From Nitrospirota bacterium (GTDB lineage: Bacteria > Nitrospirota > Thermodesulfovibrionia > Thermodesulfovibrionales > JdFR-88): a DNA stretch of 62,770 nucleotides. The notes below the pieces were generated by a model. It saw nothing but the letters and a program-made list of their open reading frames with translations, was not told the DNA's origin and ran no database searches. The position numbers and the translations under genes were made by a program. This document shows, one piece after another, positions 25,385 to 34,155 of this stretch; within the stretch, counting starts at the first letter, position 1, and each line of letters begins with the position of its first letter. The stretch lies in the NCBI GenBank assembly GCA_021813405.1, contig JAKAKS010000008.1, positions 1 through 62,770 of the forward strand. The letters are read 5' to 3'.

Positions 25385-25445
25385 CGAAATGAAATGATAA
25401 CTTAATATCTGTACGAGAATCAATTGCCCGAGCGCGGCGGAAGCG

Positions 25446-27320
25446 CTACGCCCCGTTTTTTTCTTCCAGGCGGGCCTGGTCAAACCGCACGGTTATCCTG
25501 GCCCCGCTATCATTTTTTATTTCAAGGCTGCCCATAAGCTGTTTTTTGGCCAGGTTGTTTACCAGCTTCAGCCCCAGGGAACTGGCTTTTTCTATGCTGA
25601 AACCATCAGGCATGCCCCTGCCGTTGTCCGAGTAAGCCAGTTCCACTTCATGCCCGTTTTTGCGCAGGGCAAGCGTTATCTCACCGGCTGAGCCGCCCGG
25701 GAAGGCGTGCTTTATCCCGTTTGAAAGAAGTTCATTGATTATCAGGCCGCACGGCACGGCGGCATATAGCGAAACCGGCACGGATTCAAGCTGGAGGCCC
25801 AGTTTTATGTTGCCGGCTTCCTTGTTGCCGGACATGATGTAGCCGGCAAGCTCCCCGATGTAGGATTTCAAATCCAGCACGGAAAGCTCCCTGGTATTGT
25901 AAAGCATCTCGTGCACCAGCGACATGGAGTGAATCCTGCCCTGGGCCTCCTGGAAAACCCGGCGCAGTTCCGGGTCCTTTATGGAATTCATCTGCATAAG
26001 CAGCAGGTTTGAGATAACGTTTATATTGTTTTTTGTGCGATGGTAAAGCTCCTTGATGAGCACTTCCTTTTCTTTCAGCGAATCCTTTAGCTGCTGTTCG
26101 GCTTTTTTAATTGCGGTGACATCCAGGAACGCGCCCACCGCGCCGCGCGGCTTGCCGTTCTCATCAAAAAGAGGCGCTGTATTGCCCATCATCTCCAGTA
26201 CAGTGCCGTCCTTGCGCCGGACCTCCAGGTTCATATTTTCAACCGGCACGCCCAGTTTAGCGGTAGTCTGCATCGGGAGTTCCTCCGGCGGCAGTTCCCG
26301 GCCATCCCGGCATATCTTGAATGCTGTTGGCCTCTCCCCCTGCGGGGCTGTTTTGGACATGTTATGGCCATAAGGCAGCGACAGCAGCCTGGAGAAGTAG
26401 GGGTTTGCCTCCATGTGCGTGCAATCCGGGTCATAAGATATGGCAATGCCGATAGGGGCTGTTTTTATAATGGCTTCCACTTCATGTATCTTGCGGGCCA
26501 GGGCTTTATTCAGCCCGGTTATCTGGTCGTTAGCCGTTTTCCGTTCCGTTATGTCCTGGAATATCGTATAAATCTGGTACGGCGTGTTTTCACCAGGCCG
26601 GAAAAGAGGCACGGCGGAAACATTTACCCAGCGGCGGGCCTGCTCCTCAGCATTAATAAATCCCAGTATAAAATTGTATACGGGGCGGCCGGTGCGCCTG
26701 GCCACTGCATACGGGTGGTCCTCGGATTTCAGAGGCACGCCGTCCTCGTCCACCGCCTCCATTTCAATCAAATCCATGCTCCCGGTTGTAAGTTTGGCCG
26801 GGGCCGAACCCAGGATTTTTTTAGCGGCAGGGTTTATAGATAAGACTTTTCCGTTGGCATCCCGGTAAACAACGCCCTGCACCATGGTGTCGAACAGCGT
26901 GTGGTAATGCCGCTCCGATTTCTCAAGCGCCTCCCTGGCATCTTCCAGTTCCTTCAGTTTGCCGTCGCGCGCCCGGCCTTGCCAAACCAGGAAATAGGCC
27001 GCCCAGGAGCTGCCGATTATCAACCCCCTGTGCGCGGCGGCAAGTGTAAATTTTATGTCTGCATGCGAGATGAAAAGGCCGGTAAGAATAAAAGCCATAT
27101 TCAATATCATCAGGGCCAGGGATTGTTTTTTGGAAAGATTATAGAAGGCATATATAAGGAGAATGGGATATAGAATCATATCGGGAAAACTGAGAGGCGT
27201 ATTTATATCTATCCAGAAGAGAACGGCGCTGGCGGCCAGGGCAAAAAAGAATTTTAACTTCAAATCCTTACCCGTGTGGGATTGCAGCGTTCCCTTTATC
27301 TGCCCCCGCTCAAGCTGCAT
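25446..27320 (-). CDS. PAS-domain sensor histidine kinase (HisKA_2 type)
   Basis: 624 aa. About four N-terminal membrane segments (residues about 20-115) form a MASE-like input region. A short coiled coil and two PAS domains follow (about 130-255 and 275-405, with FQDITERK and GAFLDVTAIKKAEQQ as their C-terminal ends). The HisKA_2 phosphoacceptor segment KELYHRTKNNINVISNLLLMQ has its His at residue 427. The HATPase has INELLSNGIKHAFPGG (N box) and YSDNGRGMPD (G1). Kinases of this type often act on stand-alone receivers. No response regulator lies nearby. It is divergent from the fabG-like gene. Confidence 0.92.
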   Translation of the reverse strand: MQLERGQIKGTLQSHTGKDLKLKFFFALAASAVLFWIDINTPLSFPDMILYPILLIYAFYNLSKKQSLALMILNMAFILTGLFISHADIKFTLAAAHRGLIIGSSWAAYFLVWQGRARDGKLKELEDAREALEKSERHYHTLFDTMVQGVVYRDANGKVLSINPAAKKILGSAPAKLTTGSMDLIEMEAVDEDGVPLKSEDHPYAVARRTGRPVYNFILGFINAEEQARRWVNVSAVPLFRPGENTPYQIYTIFQDITERKTANDQITGLNKALARKIHEVEAIIKTAPIGIAISYDPDCTHMEANPYFSRLLSLPYGHNMSKTAPQGERPTAFKICRDGRELPPEELPMQTTAKLGVPVENMNLEVRRKDGTVLEMMGNTAPLFDENGKPRGAVGAFLDVTAIKKAEQQLKDSLKEKEVLIKELYHRTKNNINVISNLLLMQMNSIKDPELRRVFQEAQGRIHSMSLVHEMLYNTRELSVLDLKSYIGELAGYIMSGNKEAGNIKLGLQLESVPVSLYAAVPCGLIINELLSNGIKHAFPGGSAGEITLALRKNGHEVELAYSDNGRGMPDGFSIEKASSLGLKLVNNLAKKQLMGSLEIKNDSGARITVRFDQARLEEKNGA

Positions 27321-27394
27321 GCATTATTCTAAGCTAAAACTTTATAAAAATTCCCGCATTCCTTATCAATAACGGCTGTGTGCTATATTTCCAT

Positions 27395-28111
27395 ATGGCG
27401 GAAAAGGTTGTTTTTGTGACCGGCGGGACGGGAGGTTTTGGGGCAGCCCTTGTCCACTTGCTTGCCGGAAACGGCAGCAAGGTGGGGTTTTCCTGGTTGA
27501 AAAACAAGAAGCGCGCCTGTGCGCTTGAAGAGGCATGGCCGGGCAGGGCGGAAGCAGTACGGGCGGATGTTTCAGATTTTGAAAATGCGCGGGCAATGGC
27601 CAAATTCATTTCAGATAAATGGGGCAGGCTGGATGCCCTTATAAATTGCGCGGGGATTACCAGGGACGGGCTTCTGGTGAAAACAAGCGTTTCGGACTGG
27701 CAGGAAGTAATGGATGTAAACCTTAAAGGGGTTTTCAACACCATCAGGGCCTGCCTGCCTCTGCTGATCGATTCCGGCGGCGGGCACATCATAAACATCT
27801 CCTCCTATTCCGGGGTGAAGGGCAAAAAAGGCCAGGCTGCATACTCGGCCAGCAAGGCCGCGCTTATCGGGCTTACCGTTGGCGCGGCGGCGGAACTGGG
27901 GCAATACGGGATAAGGGTGAACGCGGTGCTTCCGGGCTATTTGCCAACTGGCATGGGCCCAGCGGCGGGCGAGGCGATGGAGAAGGCCAAACAGGCAAGC
28001 ATGCTTGGCGTGCTGTCCTTTCCCGAAGACGCCGCCAGGATTGTTGCCGGCCTGCTTGAGACCAGTTCCATAACCGGGCAGGTTTTTCCGGTGGAAAGCA
28101 GGGTTATTTAA
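27395..28111 (+). CDS. Short-chain dehydrogenase/reductase (FabG-like)
   Basis: 238 aa SDR. Cofactor motif TGGTGGFG replaces the more usual TGxxxGxG. INCAGIT is the NNAG equivalent, and the catalytic S-Y-K are in NISSYSGVKGKKGQAAYSASK. The C-terminal FPVE segment also matches FabG-like 3-oxoacyl-ACP reductases. It probably reduces a 3-oxoacyl chain or similar with NADPH. The ATG at 27395 (MAEKVVFVTGG) is chosen over an upstream GTG. No fatty-acid genes are adjacent; bioD lies downstream beyond the repeat element, so a biotin-precursor role is possible but not shown. Confidence 0.85.
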   Translation: MAEKVVFVTGGTGGFGAALVHLLAGNGSKVGFSWLKNKKRACALEEAWPGRAEAVRADVSDFENARAMAKFISDKWGRLDALINCAGITRDGLLVKTSVSDWQEVMDVNLKGVFNTIRACLPLLIDSGGGHIINISSYSGVKGKKGQAAYSASKAALIGLTVGAAAELGQYGIRVNAVLPGYLPTGMGPAAGEAMEKAKQASMLGVLSFPEDAARIVAGLLETSSITGQVFPVESRVI

Positions 28112-28150
28112 AAATCCTTAACAGAATTGAAGTTATACTTTTATAAATTG

Positions 28151-28345
28151 CCGTACCCGGGGAAGCGGGCAGGTAGCGGGCGTAGCGGCCGGGCTAGCCA
28201 TTTCTGCCCAGTGGCGCGGCGTTGGCCGTTTGCCGTATTCATGTGAGCCGCGCGGTAAAACGGTAATATATGGCAACAGAGACGAGGCCTACGCGTAGAC
28301 GAACACCGCCCGCGAAAAAAATAGAGAGCAAGCTGGCTCGGTTTA
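28151..28345 (-). repeat. Dispersed intergenic repeat, copy B
   Basis: The inverted counterpart of 90-304. Exact blocks are 28302-28324 and 28213-28237 (reverse complements of 105-127 and 194-218). It fills most of the 28112-28610 gap, in which I see no gene. Just beyond its outer end, 28378-28403 reads on the minus strand as a GGAACTCATCCCGGCGAA-type block, whose translation gives the IPAKTGI string typical of widespread REP palindromes. So both copies have a REP-like palindrome on the same relative side. Confidence 0.75.
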
Positions 28346-28610
28346 ATGAATAAAAAGTGGCGGGACCAAAGTTGCCGGATACCGGTTTTCGCCGGGATGA
28401 GTTCCCCGGGCACGGACATCCTTCCCATTGACAATGTCATATATTGCCGGTTTATTGTATGGCGGCCGGACTAGAGACTGAAGCGGTTTTGGAAATTGAA
28501 ACAGATGGAACAAACGGAACAAAAAATCCGGCCTAAGCAGCTGTAAAAAACAAGCGAAATCCTGAAAAGGATGGAACATATAAAAAGAAAGGGGCAATTC
28601 TGGTTCTTTT

Positions 28611-29324
28611 ATGGGCAGGGCAAAAGGTTTCTTTATAACGGGCACTGATACCGGCGTTGGAAAGACCATAGCCGCCGCCGCTATTATCCGGCTGCTTATG
28701 GGCAACGGGACAAAAGCCTTCGGCATGAAGCCAATCGAGACGGGCTGCAAAGCCAGCATCTACGGCGATCTGCTGCCGGAAGACGGGATGATCTTAAAGG
28801 AAGTTGCGGGCATGAAAGAGGACATCCGGGAGATAGTCCCTTATCCCTTCCGCACGCCGGTTGCCCCGCTTGTGGCCTCACGCGAGGAAGGCAAGGAGAT
28901 AAACATTGAAGTCATTAAAGAGCGGTTCGATGCCCTCTTAAAAAAATACGATGCCGGGATAGTGGAGGGCGCGGGCGGGCTGCTTGTTCCGGTAAAAAAG
29001 GATTTCTTCATGCTGGACCTGGCCAAAGAGCTAAACCTTCCAATATTAATAGTCTCACCCAACCGGCTTGGGACGCTGAACCATACGCTGCTTACGGCCA
29101 GGTACGCGCTGGACCACGGGGCGGAGGTGGCCGGGATAATCATGAACACGCCAAATCCGGGTGGGGCAGGCGTGGCGGAGAAGACCAATACGGATGTATT
29201 GAAAGAGTTGTCGCCGGTCCCTGTAATCGGGGAACTGCCGTATATTGAAGACATCTGCAATGAAAGCCTGGCCGCTATTGCGCAAAAAGGGATTGATTCC
29301 GGCGCGCTTGCCGGGCACATCTGA
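28611..29324 (+). CDS. bioD: Dethiobiotin synthetase
   Basis: 237 aa. It forms the ureido ring of dethiobiotin from DAPA, CO2 and ATP, the penultimate step of biotin synthesis. The P-loop FITGTDTGVGKT is at residues 8-19, MKPIETGC near 41, and VEGAGGLLVPV near 119. The NRLGTLNHTLLTARYA and MNTPN segments fit the nucleotide/base site. No bioA, bioB or bioF is present in the window, so the gene is separated from the rest of the pathway here. It has no strong Shine-Dalgarno before the ATG. Confidence 0.95.
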   Translation: MGRAKGFFITGTDTGVGKTIAAAAIIRLLMGNGTKAFGMKPIETGCKASIYGDLLPEDGMILKEVAGMKEDIREIVPYPFRTPVAPLVASREEGKEINIEVIKERFDALLKKYDAGIVEGAGGLLVPVKKDFFMLDLAKELNLPILIVSPNRLGTLNHTLLTARYALDHGAEVAGIIMNTPNPGGAGVAEKTNTDVLKELSPVPVIGELPYIEDICNESLAAIAQKGIDSGALAGHI

Positions 29325-29382
29325 TGACCTTGCAAAATGTTCCAGGCTCCGCCGCCGGCCTGCACTTAATTGTATGTTCAGG

Positions 29383-29388
29383 TATAAT
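29383..29388 (+). promoter_or_regulatory. Putative promoter -10 of the 29.4-33.0 kb operon
   Basis: A perfect TATAAT lies 30 nt before the start of the synthase gene, with CTGCAC 17 nt upstream as a weak -35. A normal AAGGAG ribosome site then precedes the ATG at 29419. It would drive the synthase, dehydrogenase and CorC-like genes, which are tightly spaced. Confidence 0.45.
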
Positions 29389-29418
29389 ATATCCTTATTT
29401 TGAACTTAAGGAGCGTGC

Positions 29419-30657
29419 ATGGGCGACAATAAGGTCTATCTTATAGACGTAACCAACCGGGACGGGGTGCAGACTTCGCGCATCCTGCTTCCAAAGCTCT
29501 CAAAGACGATGCTCAATCTTTATCTGGACGAGATGGGCGTCTTTCAGAGTGAAGTTGGCTTTCCCACGCTCAAGCACGAAATCCACTACATAAACGCCAA
29601 CCTGGACCTGGCCAAAAAGGGTGTGATAAAGAACCTTCACCTTGAAGGCTGGTGCAGGGCGCTGCCGTCGGACATCGAACTTTCGTTCAAGAACTGCCCG
29701 GATTTAAAGCACATAAATATCTCCATGTCCACTTCGGAGATAATGATACAGGGCAAGTTCCAGGGCAGGATGGTATGGGGCGACATACTTAAATCCCTCC
29801 AGCAGGCGGTGAGGCTGGCAAAGCAGCTTGGCGCAAAAACCGTGGGCGTAAACGCGGAGGACGCCTCCAGGACCGAACTGGGCAAACTTGTGGACTTCAT
29901 CAACGCGGGCAAGGAAGCCGGGGCGGACCGCTTCCGTTACTGCGACACGCTTGGGCTGGACGACCCCATTACAAGCTACGAGAGAATACGGGAATTGGCC
30001 CGGACTACAAAATTCCCGATAGAGATGCACTGCCATAACGACCTGGGCATGGCCGAGGCCGTGTCCGTGGCCGGCGCGCTTGGCGCAATAGAGGCTGGCG
30101 TGGACAGCTACATAAACACCACTGTAAACGGTTATGGCGAACGCTGCGGCAACTGCGATCTGGTGTCTACCATACTGGCCCTGAAATACTCCACCAAGCT
30201 GGCTGAGAAGGCCCCGCTTCATAATACCGTGGACCTGAAGATGGCATGGCGGATAGCAAAATACGCGTCCAAGGCATTCAATCTGCCCATTCCCATAAAC
30301 CAGCCCGGCGTGGGCTCAAACGCCTTCGCGCACGAATCCGGCATCCACGCGGACGGCGCTTTGAAAGACAGGCGCAATTATGAGCTGTACGACCCCGAAG
30401 ACGTTGGCCGCGGCGAGCCCGAGCTTACCGAGACCGGCAGGGTGATAACCACCGGCGCGTACGGCGGCATAAAAGGCTTCAGGCACGTATACGACAAGCT
30501 GGGCGTCCACTTCAAGGACGACGACGAGGCCCGGATGATACTGGAGCTGGTGCAGTACGCAAACCTTCACACTCAAAAGCCGCTCACCGATGACGAGCTG
30601 CGTTTTATCGCAAGCCATCCGGAGGCGGCAAGGAAGATAATGACGGTGACGCTGTAA
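29419..30657 (+). CDS. Homocitrate/citrate synthase-type DRE-TIM metallolyase
   Basis: 412 aa, of the isopropylmalate/homocitrate synthase family, which condenses acetyl-CoA with a 2-oxoacid. N-terminal VTNRDGVQTSR holds the catalytic Arg-Asp, MHCHNDLGMA gives the HxH metal ligands, and GYGERCGNCDL is the family GxGERxGN loop. GVGSNAFAHESGIHADG marks the C-terminal lid region. It lacks the LeuA regulatory domain. The start codon of the next gene overlaps its stop (TAATG). That gene carries an isocitrate-type substrate loop, so the product may be citrate (a Re-citrate synthase analogue) rather than homocitrate. The substrate is not resolved by sequence alone. Confidence 0.82.
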   Translation: MGDNKVYLIDVTNRDGVQTSRILLPKLSKTMLNLYLDEMGVFQSEVGFPTLKHEIHYINANLDLAKKGVIKNLHLEGWCRALPSDIELSFKNCPDLKHINISMSTSEIMIQGKFQGRMVWGDILKSLQQAVRLAKQLGAKTVGVNAEDASRTELGKLVDFINAGKEAGADRFRYCDTLGLDDPITSYERIRELARTTKFPIEMHCHNDLGMAEAVSVAGALGAIEAGVDSYINTTVNGYGERCGNCDLVSTILALKYSTKLAEKAPLHNTVDLKMAWRIAKYASKAFNLPIPINQPGVGSNAFAHESGIHADGALKDRRNYELYDPEDVGRGEPELTETGRVITTGAYGGIKGFRHVYDKLGVHFKDDDEARMILELVQYANLHTQKPLTDDELRFIASHPEAARKIMTVTL

Positions 30658-31742
30658 TGTACAAGGTGACCCTTATACCCGGAGACGGCGTAGGCCCGGA
30701 GATAGCCGCCGCAACCCGCGCGGTCCTGGAGGCCACCGGCCTCAAGTTTGAATGGGACGTGCAGGACGCGGGCGAGGACGTTTATGCCAAAGAGGGCAGC
30801 CCCCTGCCGGACAGGGTCATAGAATCCATAAAGAAAAACGGCATAGCCATAAAAGGCCCCGTTACCACCCCGGTTGGCAAGGGGTTCAGAAGCGTGAACG
30901 TTTCACTGCGCCAGGCGCTGGACCTGTATGCCTGCCTTAGGCCGTGCATTACGTTCAAGGGCGTAAAATCCCTTTACGACAATATAGATATAGTGATAGT
31001 CCGCGAGAACACGGAGGACCTTTACGCCGGGATCGAGTTCCAGAAGGGCGCCCCGGATACCTTGAGCATCATAAAAACCATAAACGGGCTTTTCCCAGGC
31101 AAAACGATAACCGATGACGCCGGGATAAGCATAAAGCCCATAACCGTGCACGGCACGGAGCGCATCGTCAGGTTCGCATTCGAGTACGCCCGCAAGAACG
31201 GGCGCAGGAAGGTAACGGCCGTCCACAAGGCCAACATAATGAAGTTCTCCGACGGGCTTTTTCTTGAGGTGGCGCGGGATGTGGCCTCCAGGTATTCCGA
31301 TATAGAATTTGAGGACAGAATAATAGATAATATGTGTATGCAGCTTGTTCAGAAGCCCCAGCTTTACGATGTGCTGGTGCTGCCCAATCTTTACGGGGAC
31401 ATAGTCTCGGACCTGGGGGCCGGGCTTATAGGCGGGCTTGGGATGGCGCCGGGGGCCAACATCGGGGAAAAATACGCGGTGTTTGAGCCTACCCACGGAA
31501 GCGCGCCCAAGTACAAGGGCCTGAACAAGATGAACCCCTTTGCGATGATGCTGTCGGGCGTTATGATGCTTACCCATCTGGGGGAGCAGAAGCAGGCCGG
31601 AAGGCTCCGCAAGGCCATAGCCGCCGTGATAGAGGAAGGCAAGTATGTTACGTACGACATGAAGCCGTCCCCGGACGACCCGTCGGCCGCATCCACTTCC
31701 AGGGTGGCCGAAGCGGTGATCGCGAAGATGCAGTCCATTTAA
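30657..31742 (+). CDS. Isocitrate dehydrogenase-type beta-decarboxylating dehydrogenase
   Basis: 361 aa, of the isocitrate/isopropylmalate dehydrogenase family. IPGDGVGPE opens the protein. The substrate loop SVNVSLRQALDLYACLRP (S79, N81, R85) matches the Ser-x-Asn-x-x-x-Arg pattern of isocitrate dehydrogenase rather than that of isopropylmalate or homoisocitrate enzymes. The metal site (NLYGDIVSDLGAGLIGGLG) and cofactor loop HGSAPKYKGLNKMNP follow. The cofactor loop has the HGSAPK form, seen mostly in NAD-dependent members. It starts inside the upstream synthase stop and is 3 bp from the CorC-like gene. Confidence 0.88.
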   Translation: MYKVTLIPGDGVGPEIAAATRAVLEATGLKFEWDVQDAGEDVYAKEGSPLPDRVIESIKKNGIAIKGPVTTPVGKGFRSVNVSLRQALDLYACLRPCITFKGVKSLYDNIDIVIVRENTEDLYAGIEFQKGAPDTLSIIKTINGLFPGKTITDDAGISIKPITVHGTERIVRFAFEYARKNGRRKVTAVHKANIMKFSDGLFLEVARDVASRYSDIEFEDRIIDNMCMQLVQKPQLYDVLVLPNLYGDIVSDLGAGLIGGLGMAPGANIGEKYAVFEPTHGSAPKYKGLNKMNPFAMMLSGVMMLTHLGEQKQAGRLRKAIAAVIEEGKYVTYDMKPSPDDPSAASTSRVAEAVIAKMQSI

Positions 31743-31745
31743 TAT

Positions 31746-33002
31746 ATGGAACCTCCAAGTACGCTGGCCATATTCGTAATTCTTTTTTGCGTTTTTCTTC
31801 TTGCCCTGCTGTCCAGTTCCGAGGCGTCCTTCATCTCCGCCAACCGCTTCAGGATAAGGGGACTGATAGAGAAGGGCGACAAGAGGGCGCGCACGCTGAA
31901 GGAGATTTTAGAAGAGCACGACAGGTTCTTCAGCGCCGTTGTGGTCTCGGCCACGCTCTTTACCATCCTTGCCACCTCGCTTGGCACGCAGATAGCAATA
32001 AGCCTGTTTGGCCCCGGCCCAAGGGGGATAGTAATCATAACCGTTGTCCTTACGTTTGTGATCGTAATATTTTCCGAGCTGATACCCAAGACGCTGGCCG
32101 TTACCTACGCCGACGCCTTTGCGCTGAACCTTGCCAGGCCGGTTCGCGCGTACATGAAATTCATATCGCCGCTTGTCAGCTTCTTCAGCTGGATTATCCG
32201 GATGTTCGGGCTGAAGCGCGAGCCCCTGGCCGCCTATATGACCGTTGACGAGATAAAGGCGATGATAACCATAGGCGAGGAAGCCGGGACAATCGAGGAA
32301 GAGGAGAAGGAGCTTCTGCACAGGGTTTTCGAGTTCGGGGACAAGATGGTGTCCGAGGTGATGGTGCCGCGGACCGAGATCGTCTCCATCCCCGGCACGT
32401 CGGACATCTCCCAGGCCATGGCCCTGGTTAAGGATGAAGGGTATTCAAGGTATCCAGTTATCGGGGAGAGCATAGACGAGATACTGGGCATACTTTACAT
32501 GAAGGACATACTTATAAAGCTGGCCGAAGGGGCCGTAAACGAAAGCTCCCCGGTAACCGGGATAATGCGTGAGGCGTATTTTGTGCCGGAAAACAAGATG
32601 GTAAGCGAACTACTGGACGAAATGCAGAAGAGGAAGTTCCAGATAGCCGTTGTGATGGACGAGTACGGCGGCACGGACGGCCTTATCACGTTTGAGGACA
32701 TAGTAGAGGAGATTGTGGGCGAGCTTAAGGACGAATTTGAGGAGATTGAGGCCGGGCGCGAGGTGGAAAAGATAGACGAACGGACCTTCATTGTTGCAGG
32801 TTCGGCCAGCGTTGACGAGGTGAACGGGCTTGTTGGGGTGGAGCTTTCCAGCAAGGATTTCCATACCATAGCCGGTTTTGTCTTCGGGCTTTTCGGCAGG
32901 CTGCCCAAAGTGGGGGAGCAGGTGCGGTTTCAGGACTTCCGCTTCCTTATCCTTGAAATGGAGGACAGAAAGATAGTGAAGGTGAAAATTACAAAGCTTT
33001 AA
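31746..33002 (+). CDS. CNNM/CorC-HlyC family CBS membrane protein
   Basis: 418 aa. DUF21 transmembrane domain (residues about 5-185) with four hydrophobic segments and the SSSEASFISANRFRIRGL motif. Two CBS domains follow (about 205-325; VMVPRTEIVSI, MKDILIKLAEG, VVMDEYGGTDGLITFEDIVEEIVG). A C-terminal CorC_HlyC domain (about 345-415) ends the protein. Such proteins are implicated in magnesium/cobalt export and resistance. It follows the dehydrogenase by 3 bp, so it is cotranscribed, but a metabolic link is not evident. Confidence 0.92.
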   Translation: MEPPSTLAIFVILFCVFLLALLSSSEASFISANRFRIRGLIEKGDKRARTLKEILEEHDRFFSAVVVSATLFTILATSLGTQIAISLFGPGPRGIVIITVVLTFVIVIFSELIPKTLAVTYADAFALNLARPVRAYMKFISPLVSFFSWIIRMFGLKREPLAAYMTVDEIKAMITIGEEAGTIEEEEKELLHRVFEFGDKMVSEVMVPRTEIVSIPGTSDISQAMALVKDEGYSRYPVIGESIDEILGILYMKDILIKLAEGAVNESSPVTGIMREAYFVPENKMVSELLDEMQKRKFQIAVVMDEYGGTDGLITFEDIVEEIVGELKDEFEEIEAGREVEKIDERTFIVAGSASVDEVNGLVGVELSSKDFHTIAGFVFGLFGRLPKVGEQVRFQDFRFLILEMEDRKIVKVKITKL

Positions 33003-33061
33003 GGGTTGTAAACAGAAATGTCTTTTTGCTCACAGCGCCTGAATAACTTTGGTTTGTTATA

Positions 33062-34141
33062 ATGCAGCATTCCATGATGGAAAAACGAATACATAGTTTT
33101 ACTTTTCTGGTCTTTCCGGCGCTGCTGGTATTTCTGCAGATGGCTGCCATTTCTTTGCCGCAGCAGGCCGTGGCCGCCAACGCCTATGTGGGGCCAAACG
33201 GCCAGATATATATGGGGGACTCGCTTCCCAGGGAACTTCTGGACAAGGGTTATGTCCCGATGGGCTCCAGGCGTGAGTCGCTTTATCCAACACATGGCAA
33301 ATTCAAGGATTTCATGTGGAAGGTCTCTTCCGGCACCACCACGGTTTATATCCTGGGCTCCGTGCATACGGCCAGAAGCAACGTTTACCCGCTGCCAGAC
33401 GGGATTGAAAACGCTTTTGATGGCTGCAGCGTACTTGCGGTGGAGGCCGATTTGAACCCCGGCAAGCTCATGAGAAATGCCGTGGACATAACAAGGGAGA
33501 TTCTGCGCGGAATCACGTACCCTGGGGGAGATACAATAGAAAACCACATCTCCGCTCATACCTACGCCCTTACCAAGGCCAGGCTGGAAATGTTCGGCGT
33601 CTCCATGGACCAGGCAAAATATTTCAGGCCATGGGTGCTGGCCTCCATGGTAGAAGGCTTGTCCGATATGGGGGAAGGCTTTTCGGTCAATTACGGGATA
33701 GACAAGCACTTCATGGACGAGGCGGCCGGCAAGAAGCGCATCGTTGAGCTTGAGGGCATTGCCTTCCAGATAAACCTGTTTAATAATCTCTCCGGCAAGG
33801 AGGAAGAGGCGATGCTGCTTGGCACGCTTAACGAAAAGCAGGGCGAGCTGAAAACACTGCTTTCCTATTGGGCAGTGGGGAACGCCGCCAGGATAAACGC
33901 GCTTATTTACGGAGACATCGAAAAGAATCCTGATATGGCGTCATTCTACAAAAAATTCCTGTGGGACAGGAACCGGGGGATGGCCGAAAAGATAGAGAAA
34001 TTCCTGGACGGCAGGGAGAAGGTGTTTGTGGTTGTTGGCGCGGCCCACCTTGTTGGGGACAAGGGCGTGCTGTCGTTGTTAAGGCAGAAGGGTTACAAGG
34101 TAGAGCAGATGGAATCCGAAGCACGGCCTGCATCGTTTTAG
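33062..34141 (+). CDS. TraB/GumN family protein (signal peptide)
   Basis: 359 aa. N-terminal signal peptide (about residues 6-38, VFLQMAAISLPQQAVAA), then a TraB/GumN domain with the two family GxxH motifs: ILGSVHTARS near residue 98 and VVGAAHLVGDKG near residue 327. Conserved acidic AVEADL lies between them. TraB-fold proteins resemble metalloproteases that use GxxH and Glu residues; activity is shown for few. ATGs at 33062, 33074 and 33077 are possible starts. A TATAAT at 33058-33063 overlaps the first, which if functional would favour the later two. It ends 14 bp before the convergent dehydrogenase. Confidence 0.85.
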   Translation: MQHSMMEKRIHSFTFLVFPALLVFLQMAAISLPQQAVAANAYVGPNGQIYMGDSLPRELLDKGYVPMGSRRESLYPTHGKFKDFMWKVSSGTTTVYILGSVHTARSNVYPLPDGIENAFDGCSVLAVEADLNPGKLMRNAVDITREILRGITYPGGDTIENHISAHTYALTKARLEMFGVSMDQAKYFRPWVLASMVEGLSDMGEGFSVNYGIDKHFMDEAAGKKRIVELEGIAFQINLFNNLSGKEEEAMLLGTLNEKQGELKTLLSYWAVGNAARINALIYGDIEKNPDMASFYKKFLWDRNRGMAEKIEKFLDGREKVFVVVGAAHLVGDKGVLSLLRQKGYKVEQMESEARPASF

Positions 34142-34155
34142 GCCCCTGTTTAAGA

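Noticed and set aside
30657-31742. Homoisocitrate dehydrogenase of lysine AAA pathway
   Set aside because: The substrate loop has the S-x-N-x-x-x-R isocitrate pattern; kept as a possibility only if the synthase proves to make homocitrate.
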